Source of the DNA: Mycolicibacterium setense
Lineage (GTDB): Bacteria; Actinomycetota; Actinomycetes; Mycobacteriales; Mycobacteriaceae
DNA length: 64,000 nt
NCBI RefSeq assembly: GCF_000805385.1
Contig: NZ_JTJW01000010.1
Span: 682,001-746,000 of the forward strand
Direction of reading: 5' to 3'
The notes beneath the pieces were generated by a model. That model made no database searches. It was not told the DNA's origin and was given only the letters and a program-made list of their open reading frames with translations. Shown piece after piece: positions 57,910 to 64,000 of this stretch (the first letter of the stretch is position 1; each line of letters starts with the position of its first letter). Both the position numbers and the translations under genes were made by a program.

Positions 57910-59061
57910 TCACTCGTGCTGATGGCCTTTCTTGCCGTGGCCCTTGCCATTCCCATGTCCATTGCCATTGCCATTGCCGTCGCCGCCTTGATCCCATTCG
58001 TCTTCGGGCATGGTCGGCAAGAAAGTGGGCACGCTGGTGGCGGCCGGCACGGTCGGCTCCACAGACGTGGTGACCGGCGTGACGGGTGCGCGCTGCGGCG
58101 GCGGGTCGGAGACCAACAGGATGGCCGCCAGCGCCACACCGGCCAGCAGCCCCGCGGTCAGCAAGGCCATCTGAACGCGCGAACGCCGCGGCGGCGGCGG
58201 CGGTGGTAGCGGCAGCGACGGAGGCAGCAACAAGGTGGCGGGCCGGACCGGTGGCGCAGGCGGGGCCGGGTGAAGCGCGGCCCGCATCTGGGCGGCGTCG
58301 GCGAAGCGGTACGCCGCATCCCGCGACATCGCGCGTTCCACGACGTGGATCAGAGCCGGATCGACGTCCGGGCGCATTGCCGCAATCGGTGTCAGCGGGT
58401 CCTCGAGCACCGCTCGCATGGTGGCCACCGGGGTCTCGCGCTCGAACGGCAGCTGCCTGGTCAATGCCTCGTAGCCCAGCACACCGAGCGCGTAAAGATC
58501 GTCCGACGGCGATGCCGGCTGGCCGGTGATCCGTTGGGGGCTCAGGTAATTCGCGGTGCCGAAGACCATCCCGACGCGCGTGTGGGCGGCCCCGTCCGTC
58601 TTGGCGATGCCGAAGTCGGCGAGCTTGGCGGCACCGCTTCTGGTGATCAGGACGTTGCCGGGCTTGATGTCGCGGTGCAGGATGCCCGCGCCGTGCGCAG
58701 CGGTCAGCGCACCGAGCAGATCGGTCAGCACCCAGCGCACGCGGTCGGCGGAAAGCGGTCCCGCGGCGATCTCCTCGGCCAGCGTCGGCCCGGGCAGCCG
58801 TTCCATCACGATGTACGGCGTCCCGTCGTCTTCACCGCTGTCGTGGACCGCGACGATGTTCGGGTGGTTAAGTGCGGCGGCGGCCCGCGCCTCGTTCTCG
58901 AAGCGCCGACGCGTCACCTCGTCGGCGGCCAGCGCCGGATAGAGCAGTTTGACCGCGACCGGACGCGACAGTCTGGTGTCCCAGCCGTCGTGCACCTCGG
59001 CCATGCCGCCGCGGCCGAGAACGCCGCGTAGCTGGTAGCGGCCGCCGAGCGCCGCCGTCAT
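57910..59061 (-). CDS. Membrane Ser/Thr protein kinase with Gly/Asn/His-rich tail
   Basis: A 383-residue kinase of the Hanks type: Gly loop GRGGMAEV, Lys38 in VAVKLL, catalytic loop HRDIKPGN with Asp131, DFG at 149-151. The APE motif reads SPQ (174-176), with Gln for the usual Glu. A Pro-rich linker (268-292) leads to one membrane helix (297-317). The outer part is short, Thr/Pro-rich, and ends in a repetitive Gly/Asn/His/Lys tail (359-383) that could bind metal. There is no PASTA or other known sensor. No equivalent lies at this place in M. tuberculosis as far as I recall. It is convergent with tRNA-Pro. Confidence 0.93.
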   Translation of the reverse strand: MTAALGGRYQLRGVLGRGGMAEVHDGWDTRLSRPVAVKLLYPALAADEVTRRRFENEARAAAALNHPNIVAVHDSGEDDGTPYIVMERLPGPTLAEEIAAGPLSADRVRWVLTDLLGALTAAHGAGILHRDIKPGNVLITRSGAAKLADFGIAKTDGAAHTRVGMVFGTANYLSPQRITGQPASPSDDLYALGVLGYEALTRQLPFERETPVATMRAVLEDPLTPIAAMRPDVDPALIHVVERAMSRDAAYRFADAAQMRAALHPAPPAPPVRPATLLLPPSLPLPPPPPPRRSRVQMALLTAGLLAGVALAAILLVSDPPPQRAPVTPVTTSVEPTVPAATSVPTFLPTMPEDEWDQGGDGNGNGNGHGNGKGHGKKGHQHE

Positions 59062-59138
59062 AGAGCCCCTCTCCGGTATGCGCGGTATGCGCCTGAATCC
59101 AAGTATCCCGCAGGGCCGTCGTGCGGCATGCTGACACC

Positions 59139-59636
59139 ATGCCCCGGTTCACGCTGGAACCCGCCGATGCCGATTTCTTCACGACGGCTCCGCACATTTT
59201 CACTTATCGCAAGCGCTTCGCAGCACCACCCGACAAGGTGTGGGAATCGCTGGTGTCCGATGAGTCCCTGGCCGCATGGGGCCCCTCGGTCAAGAAGGTC
59301 GACTGGTTGACGCCGAGGCCGTTCGGCGTCGGCACCTCCCGCGAGGTCACGCTGGCTCCCGGGGTCGTCCGGGTACACGAGACGTTCTTCCGCTGGGAGG
59401 AGGGCCGCCGCTACTCGTTCACCGTCGATCACGCGAGTATTCCGTCGCTGCGCCGGTTCGCCGAGGACTACCTCGTAGAACCTGCCGGCGACGGGCAGAC
59501 CCAATTCACCTGGATCGTCGCGATCGAGCCGAAGCCGCTGTTCGCATGGCCGTTCAAAGGTCTGGCGCCGGCGGTCAAGGCGGCGTTCGGCCGGTTGGCC
59601 TCCGACGGCGCGCGATACTTCGCCGAGAAGGTGTGA
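59139..59636 (+). CDS. SRPBCC-superfamily (START/Bet v 1-like) protein
   Basis: A 165-residue protein, MPRFTLEPADADFFTTAPHIF. The helix-grip pattern is visible: FAAPPDKVWESLVSDESLAAWGP, then VGTSREVTLAPGVVRVHETFFRWEEG, and a C-terminal long helix (AVKAAFGRLASDGARYFAEKV). It probably binds a hydrophobic ligand. A GTG six codons upstream (59121) is an alternative start. It is divergent from the kinase gene with about 75 bases between. Confidence 0.85.
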   Translation: MPRFTLEPADADFFTTAPHIFTYRKRFAAPPDKVWESLVSDESLAAWGPSVKKVDWLTPRPFGVGTSREVTLAPGVVRVHETFFRWEEGRRYSFTVDHASIPSLRRFAEDYLVEPAGDGQTQFTWIVAIEPKPLFAWPFKGLAPAVKAAFGRLASDGARYFAEKV

Positions 59637-59660
59637 GCGAGGCCCCAACCAAGCAGTTGA

Positions 59661-59666
59661 TAGCCT
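59661..59666 (+). promoter_or_regulatory. -10 box TAGCCT for the thioesterase gene
   Basis: TAGCCT ends 6 bases before the ATG at 59673; leaderless mRNA predicted. Confidence 0.45.
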
Positions 59667-59672
59667 CGGCCG

Positions 59673-60461
59673 ATGGCCGCGCTGAGCTGGATCGCCCAAC
59701 TGTTGCAGTTCGACCGCCACGGCGATGACTTCTGCATTCAGGAACCACGCCGAGGGGCGACCGAGCGGCTGTTCGGCGGCCTGATCGCGGCACAGTCACT
59801 GGCTGTGGCCGGGGCCACCGTGGATGACGGCAAGCTCCCGCAGTCGCTGCACGCCTACTTCGTCCGAGGCGGCAGCTACAACGCCGACGTCGAGTTCCAC
59901 GTCGACCGCATCCGCGACGGACGCGCGTTCGCCACCCGGCACGTCACCGCCAGCCAGGACGGCAAGGTGATCCTGGAGATGATGGCCTCGTTCCACGAGC
60001 CCGAGCCAGGTCTGGACTGGTCCCCCGAGACCTCACCGTCGCTGGAGTTCGACGTGGCCGTCCCGAAGACCGACGTCATGGATTTCGGCGACAAGTTCGA
60101 CCTGCGCACCATGCCGAGCGACACCTCGGAGTTCGCGATCTCACCGTTCTGGATCCGCACGCAGGACGAGATCGAGGACGATCCGCTGATCCGGGCGTGC
60201 ACCCTGGCGTTTCTGTCCGACCTCGGTCCGGTCCCGTCGGCATTACCGCCGACGGTGCCGCTGCGGTCGGACCTCGGCTTCGCCGCCAGCCTGGACCACT
60301 CGATCTGGTTCCATCGCCCTTTCCGGCCTCGCGGCTGGCACCGCTACGAGCTGCAGTCGGCGAACCACAACGATTCCCGTGGCCTGGCGCGCGGTTCGCT
60401 CTACGACGCTGCGGGTGCGCTGATCGCGAGTGTCAGCCAGGAAGCCCTCTGGCGCATCTAG
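59673..60461 (+). CDS. Acyl-CoA thioesterase II (TesB-like)
   Basis: A 262-residue double-hotdog thioesterase. The first hotdog has RLFGGLIAAQSLAVAGATV and LHAYFVRGG; the second has SLDHSIWFHRPFR with the catalytic Asp, the SANHNDSRGLARG segment, and the final SQEALWRI with the Gln of the Asp-Thr/Ser-Gln triad. It hydrolyses acyl-CoA to fatty acid and CoA. The ATG is supported by a TAGCCT box 6 bases upstream. Confidence 0.93.
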   Translation: MAALSWIAQLLQFDRHGDDFCIQEPRRGATERLFGGLIAAQSLAVAGATVDDGKLPQSLHAYFVRGGSYNADVEFHVDRIRDGRAFATRHVTASQDGKVILEMMASFHEPEPGLDWSPETSPSLEFDVAVPKTDVMDFGDKFDLRTMPSDTSEFAISPFWIRTQDEIEDDPLIRACTLAFLSDLGPVPSALPPTVPLRSDLGFAASLDHSIWFHRPFRPRGWHRYELQSANHNDSRGLARGSLYDAAGALIASVSQEALWRI

Positions 60462-60503
60462 CCCGGCACGTTTGCAAGGCCGCCATGGCGGGCAGTCGGT
60501 GGC

Positions 60504-61166
60504 ATGAAGATCTCCGATGTCGCGTCCTGGCCGATCGAGCTCGGTGCCGCGGTGCGACACCGTCGCCTGTTCCACCCGAGCGGCGTGCTGGCACGCGGCA
60601 CCCTCGAGCGCACCGCGCCCACCAGCAGAGGGCTGCCGCTCTACTCGTGCGATGTCGTCGGGAGGCTGTCGAAAGGGGTCGGGACACCGGATTCCGTGCC
60701 GGATATCGCCGGGCTGGCCTGGCGGATGCCACCGCAACTGTCCGGCACGCCATGGGATGTGCTGTTGGCCTCCACCCTGGCCGGCAATCGATTTGTGTTG
60801 TGGCCGGCCAATTCCTGGACCGGGATCACGTTCTCGAGCGTGATGCCGCTGCGATTCGACGGTGCACTGTGGTGGCTGCGGGCACGGCTGACCACCGAGT
60901 TCGACGGCGGCGGCCTGTCCCTCGACAGCGTGAACAGTCAGTTGGAGCGTGGCGGAATCCAGTTCGACATCGAACAATCCCCTGCCACTGGCGAATTCGA
61001 GCCCTTGGCCCGGTTGTCGCTGCGCCAGAAGCTGCCGCACGGCCGCGACGTCTCATTCGATCCCGCGCTGCACGAGGCCGACGGTGTCCGCCTGGTGCCC
61101 AATTGGCTTGCCGACGTCCGCCGCTCGGCGTATCACAGCAGCCGTGTCGGGCGGGACGCTGAATAG
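60504..61166 (+). CDS. Conserved-type hypothetical protein, 220 aa
   Basis: A soluble protein starting MKISDVASWPIELGAAVRHRR. The stretch GVGTPDSVPDIAGLAWRMP and the later STLAGNRFVLWPANSW recall proteins annotated as phosphodiesterase or catalase-related in mycobacteria, but I cannot point to catalytic residues. It follows the thioesterase by about 40 bases in the same direction and may share its transcript. Function unknown. Confidence 0.75.
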   Translation: MKISDVASWPIELGAAVRHRRLFHPSGVLARGTLERTAPTSRGLPLYSCDVVGRLSKGVGTPDSVPDIAGLAWRMPPQLSGTPWDVLLASTLAGNRFVLWPANSWTGITFSSVMPLRFDGALWWLRARLTTEFDGGGLSLDSVNSQLERGGIQFDIEQSPATGEFEPLARLSLRQKLPHGRDVSFDPALHEADGVRLVPNWLADVRRSAYHSSRVGRDAE

Positions 61167-61181
61167 CCTCCGGAGTGACGC

Positions 61182-61355
61182 TCAGTCGGGCGGTTCCTGG
61201 CTGGTGCTCTCGGTGGTGTCCACATCCGGAGTGTCCTCCGGCACGTTCTTGGCGCGCGCCCGCCGGGCGGTGTCGTCACCGTTTTTGCCCTTGCCACCCG
61301 TGTCACCGCGATCGTCCCGGTGTTGCTCGTCGTAGATCCCCTTACCCGTTGGCAT
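61182..61355 (-). CDS. 57-residue highly charged small protein
   Basis: A short gene read from the minus strand: MPTGKGIYDEQHRDDRGDTG, then a Lys/Gly/Asp-rich middle (GGKGKNGDDTARRARAKN) and an acidic, Thr/Ser-rich tail ending EPPD. It is strongly hydrophilic and likely disordered. A TATCTC box 6 bases before the ATG suggests a leaderless mRNA. I do not recognise the family. Coherent charge pattern and proper codon use support it. Confidence 0.6.
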   Translation of the reverse strand: MPTGKGIYDEQHRDDRGDTGGKGKNGDDTARRARAKNVPEDTPDVDTTESTSQEPPD

Positions 61356-61401
61356 CTAGGTGAGATACCCGTCGCCGTGAGTTTCAACCCGACGGGCGCG
61401 C

Positions 61402-61440
61402 GCCGACGGCCGGTCCCCTACGCGGGCACCGACCGTCGGC
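61402..61440 (-). terminator. Candidate terminator of the manganese catalase gene
   Basis: 13-base arms 61402-61414 and 61428-61440 pair fully only in minus-strand RNA, where the one mismatch becomes U-G. It lies just past the catalase stop. No U tract follows. Confidence 0.45.
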
Positions 61441-61446
61441 TTTCAA

Positions 61447-62340
61447 TCACGCGGTAGCGGAGTGTTGTTCGTGGGTGAACGGCTTTTCGCCGTGCACGGC
61501 GGGGACACCGTCGGGATTGTCCTCGGCTCCGCGGTTCTTCCGGGCCTCGCTGCCGAGCCAGTCCTTCTCCGGCTTCTCGACGTACTCCCACTCCATGCCC
61601 TCGACCCACGGCCCCTGTCCCTGGTTCCACGGGCCGCGCACATCGCCGTGTCCGTTGGACATGTTGAACGCGACGTTCTGGAAGCGATCGTCGCCGGGCA
61701 ACTGCCCGGGCGGGAAGTTGACCGGCAGGTCGTTGAGCGCCGCGGTGAACTGCTGGAAGTGGGTGACCTCGCGGGTCATCAGGAATGTCAGCGTGTCCTG
61801 TACGCCGGGATCGTCGGTGAACTGCTTGAGATATTCGTAGACGATCTTGGCCCGCGATTCTGCGGCCAGATTGCTCCGCAGGTCCACCGACGGGTCGCCG
61901 TTCGAGTTGACGTAGGAGCCACTCCACGGCACTCCCGCACAATTGCTCACATCGGGTCCCCCGCCGGTCAGGGCGAAGTAGAGCGGGTTGGCCGCGACCC
62001 CGTGGATGATCTGATCCCGACCGTCCGTGCTGGCCACCGCCGGCATCCAGTCGCAGCGCTCGTTGGCGATCTTCAAGTCGTCATTGAGCCCGTCCAGCAG
62101 CATGGTGATCATCGAGCCGACCATCTCCAGATGCGACAGCTCCTCGGTCGCGATGTCCATGAACAGGTCGTACATCTTCGGACTCTTCTCCCGCAGTACG
62201 AACGCCTGGGTGAAGTACTGCATGGCGGCCTTCAATTCGCCATTGGCGCCGCCGAACTGCTCCTGCAGCAGCGTGGCGAAGCGCGGGTCGGGTTCGGTGA
62301 CCCGAACCTCGAATTGCAGATCCTTGTTGTGAACAAACAT
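61447..62340 (-). CDS. Manganese catalase
   Basis: A 297-residue non-haem dimanganese catalase. Candidate metal ligands are Glu35 (GGANGELKAAM), Glu67 and His70 (ATEELSHLEM), Glu in LAAESRAKIVYEYL and His in TREVTHFQQF. The C-terminal lasso-like extension (about 230-297) is typical of the family. It converts hydrogen peroxide to water and oxygen in the cytoplasm. Such genes are common in spore-formers and some soil actinobacteria and are absent from M. tuberculosis as far as I recall. ATG with CTGGAGG upstream as Shine-Dalgarno. Confidence 0.95.
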   Translation of the reverse strand: MFVHNKDLQFEVRVTEPDPRFATLLQEQFGGANGELKAAMQYFTQAFVLREKSPKMYDLFMDIATEELSHLEMVGSMITMLLDGLNDDLKIANERCDWMPAVASTDGRDQIIHGVAANPLYFALTGGGPDVSNCAGVPWSGSYVNSNGDPSVDLRSNLAAESRAKIVYEYLKQFTDDPGVQDTLTFLMTREVTHFQQFTAALNDLPVNFPPGQLPGDDRFQNVAFNMSNGHGDVRGPWNQGQGPWVEGMEWEYVEKPEKDWLGSEARKNRGAEDNPDGVPAVHGEKPFTHEQHSATA

Positions 62341-62424
62341 CCCGGGTACCTCCAGGGCTGATCGACGGCTAGGGATGCGAGCGGATACCCGGCACCTGCC
62401 GCCTCAAACTCCCTGGAGGGCCCC

Positions 62425-62456
62425 AGAGCTGTAGGGCCTTAGAGCTGTAGGGCCTT
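62425..62456. repeat. 16-bp tandem repeat at the end of the yqeY gene
   Basis: AGAGCTGTAGGGCCTT occurs twice in a row (62425-62440 and 62441-62456) with AGAG of a third. The second copy touches the TAA stop of the YqeY gene. Confidence 0.85.
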
Positions 62457-62919
62457 AGAGGCGCGCCTTGACCGCGGCCGACAACCGCGCGCCGTCGGCC
62501 TTGCCGGCCGCGATGGCGGTGGCGGCCTTCATCACCTGGCCCATCTGACGCATGCCCGGCCGCTCTCCGATCTGTTCGGCGACCTGAGCGATGGCGGTGT
62601 CGGCGACATCGGCGAGTTCGGCGTCGGTCAGCGGGGTGGGCAGGTATTCGTCGATCACGCGGGCTTCGGCGTGCTCGCTGGCCGCCAGTTCTCCCCGGCC
62701 GTTCTGGGTGTAGATCTCGGCCGCCTCGCCGCGCTTCTTCGATTCTCGGGCCAGCACCGCGATCACCTCGGCGTCGGACAGTTCCCTGGCCTGCTTGCCC
62801 GAGACCTCCTCGCTCTGGATCGCGGCCAACACCATCCGCAGGGTTGCTGTGCGCAATTTGTCCTGCGACTTCATCGCGCTGGTCAGATCCGCACGCAGCT
62901 TGTCCTTGAGCTCGGCCAT
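62455..62919 (-). CDS. GatB/YqeY domain protein, Rv3688c homologue
   Basis: A 154-residue helical protein: MAELKDKLRADLTSAMKSQDKLRTATLRMVLAAIQ, then LSDAEVIAVLARESKKRGEAAEIY and a C-terminal MGQVMKAATAIAAGKADGARLSAAV, the YqeY pattern related to the tail domain of GatB. The family has been linked to tRNA-dependent amidotransferase-like tRNA binding, but free YqeY function is unknown. It is followed by the manganese catalase promoter region. Confidence 0.92.
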   Translation of the reverse strand: MAELKDKLRADLTSAMKSQDKLRTATLRMVLAAIQSEEVSGKQARELSDAEVIAVLARESKKRGEAAEIYTQNGRGELAASEHAEARVIDEYLPTPLTDAELADVADTAIAQVAEQIGERPGMRQMGQVMKAATAIAAGKADGARLSAAVKARL

Positions 62920-62939
62920 AGCGTCAACCTACGCTGCGG

Positions 62940-63617
62940 TCAGGGCTGGCCCACATGGAATTTCGCATCGACCGAGGCCGAGACTTCGATATCGGCGGGG
63001 GCGAATTCCAGTTGGGGTCCCTCGCCGCGGCCCGCAGGCGCAGCCATTGCCCGCAGCATCCCCGGCCCGGACGGCCCCACCGGGCTGCGCCCCAACATTC
63101 CGGCGTCGGCGATCGTCACGGGCCGCACCGGGCCGAGGCCGAGCGCGTCGGAGTAACGCTGGGCACGGGTCACGGCGTCCTGCACGGCGGCGGTGTGCAC
63201 CTGGCTCACCAGCTCGTCGCGGCGCTTGGCGGTCAGCGCCCATTCGATCCTGGACAGGGAAAAGCCGCCGGTGTCGGTGATGTGAGCACCGACCCACCGC
63301 GACAGCGCGGTGAAATCGCTGAATTTGACCTGGATGTCGACGCTGGCGTGGTGCACCAGCGGCAGCTGCTTGCCCTCCTTGTTCCAGGGCCGGTTGGCCC
63401 AGGTGCGCACCCGGCCGGTGGACCACCAGGTGACCGGGCCGGAGTCGGGCTTATGCAGCGGTGTGATCGATGACTTCACGGCGTCGAGGTCACCGACGAC
63501 CCGCTCGTACACCGGCTCGATGGCCGGTCCTTCGTAGCCGAGCGTGGCGTGGACCGTCGCCCGTTCGGGCGGCTGGAAGGCGGAAAAGGATCCACGCACG
63601 ATGATCTCGGTCGGCAT
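62940..63617 (-). CDS. SIMPL (DUF541) domain protein
   Basis: A 225-residue protein, MPTEIIVRGSFSAFQPPERATVHATLGYEG, with the SIMPL domain pattern through VDIQVKFSDFTALSRWVG and AVQDAVTRAQRYSDALGLG, and the C-terminal strand FAPADIEVSASVDAKFHV. No signal peptide is seen, unlike many periplasmic SIMPL proteins. The ATG has GGTGAGGAC before it. Role unknown. It precedes the YqeY gene by 20 bases on the same strand. Confidence 0.88.
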   Translation of the reverse strand: MPTEIIVRGSFSAFQPPERATVHATLGYEGPAIEPVYERVVGDLDAVKSSITPLHKPDSGPVTWWSTGRVRTWANRPWNKEGKQLPLVHHASVDIQVKFSDFTALSRWVGAHITDTGGFSLSRIEWALTAKRRDELVSQVHTAAVQDAVTRAQRYSDALGLGPVRPVTIADAGMLGRSPVGPSGPGMLRAMAAPAGRGEGPQLEFAPADIEVSASVDAKFHVGQP

Positions 63618-63667
63618 GTCCTCACCGTAGTTGCTGTCCGGCAACCCGGGAGGACAGGATGGGGAGC

Positions 63668-64000
63668 ATGACGAGCGCTCGGCCACACCTTGCTCACTTC
63701 TCGGCAGGGACCGTCATCCCGCTTCGTCCGCTGAGCCTGACCGACATCTTCAACGGCGCCGTGGCCTACATCCGCACCAATCCGAAAGCGACGCTGGGCC
63801 TGGCCACCGTGGTTGTCCTCGCGTCACAGATCATCACGCTCGCACTGCAGATCGGGCCGCTGTCCGCGCTCGGCGAATTCGACTCCTCGCTGCAGGGTGA
63901 GGCTCCGTCGTCGGGGACCATCGCGGTGTTCGCCGGTGGCGTGTTCACCGGCATCGTCATCACGACGCTGGCCTCGCTCCTGCTCAGCGGCATGCTCACC
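63668..64000 (+). CDS. Multi-pass membrane protein, Rv3689 homologue, cut by the window edge
   Basis: The first 111 residues are visible: MTSARPHLAHFSAGTVIPLRPLSLTDIFNGAVAYIRTNPKATLG, then a first membrane helix (TVVVLASQIITLALQIG) and a second (VFAGGVFTGIVITTLASLLLSG). The PLRPLSLTDIFNGAVAYIRTNP start is the usual opening of actinobacterial membrane proteins with a glycerophosphodiesterase-like membrane domain. ATG with GGGGAGC as Shine-Dalgarno. Function unknown. Confidence 0.82.
   Translation, partial: MTSARPHLAHFSAGTVIPLRPLSLTDIFNGAVAYIRTNPKATLGLATVVVLASQIITLALQIGPLSALGEFDSSLQGEAPSSGTIAVFAGGVFTGIVITTLASLLLSGMLT

Overview
This window is chromosomal DNA of high G+C content from a mycobacterium, most likely a fast-growing Mycolicibacterium. 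Gene order from about 9.8 kb to the right end follows the M. tuberculosis Rv3630-Rv3689 segment: galE1, the Rv3644c/Rv3645/topA/cspA block, the tad-like pilus cluster Rv3654c-Rv3660c, acs, ephE-marP-nth-crp, the Rv3679-Rv3680 ATPases, whiB4, ponA2 and Rv3684. Several things differ from my memory of M. tuberculosis: no dipeptide transporter genes lie between the Rv3662c and acs homologues, there are no PE/PPE or IS genes, and extra genes are present (Pls/PosA-type NRPS, M1 peptidase, REC-PP2C phosphatase with histidine kinase, manganese catalase, an additional Ser/Thr kinase). I saw no CRISPR array, prophage or intact insertion sequence.

Layout. 0-4.5 kb: a histidine kinase and REC-PP2C phosphatase pair (signalling), a small hypothetical, and a TerC-family membrane protein behind a yybP-ykoY-type manganese riboswitch. 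4.5-12.2 kb: a run of five genes with overlapping stops and starts (NRPS-like enzyme, M1 peptidase, flippase-like protein, GT2 glycosyltransferase, DUF2304) that looks like a surface-polymer or glycan pathway. 12.2-17.4 kb: a TetR/amidohydrolase operon with a 12-bp palindromic operator, galE1, and a large membrane protein divergent from it. 17.4-21.3 kb: accessory-looking DNA (WXG-like/DUF1023 hydrolase plus lipoprotein, CMD protein, Asp-nucleophile hydrolase) ending at tRNA-Thr. 21.3-32.1 kb: replication, topology and signalling core (DNA polymerase III delta', adenylate cyclase, TopA, CspA, MrfA-like helicase, PAS-like Rv3651 homologue). 32.1-36.7 kb: the tad-like pilus operon on the minus strand. 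36.7-38.4 kb: two well-known mycobacterial small RNAs, 6C on the minus strand and Ms1/MTS2823 on the plus strand, flank the Rv3661 homologue. 38.4-49.6 kb: acs, proteases (including MarP), EphE, Nudix, thioredoxin-like protein, Nth, CRP, MBL hydrolase, RidA. 49.6-57.8 kb: paired Get3-like ATPases, a degraded serine hydrolase, WhiB4, PonA2, metallophosphoesterase, cysteine desulfhydrase-like enzyme, tRNA-Pro. 57.8-64 kb: Ser/Thr kinase, SRPBCC protein, TesB thioesterase, manganese catalase, YqeY and SIMPL proteins, and the start of an Rv3689-like membrane protein.

Themes. A cAMP circuit is visible: an adenylate cyclase (Rv3645 type), CRP itself, and two good CRP-like sites, one across the acs promoter and one between the presumed -35 and -10 of the Ms1 RNA. 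Many genes look leaderless, with a TANNNT box 6-7 bases before the start codon. Translational coupling by ATGA or GTGA overlaps is very common and helped to fix starts.
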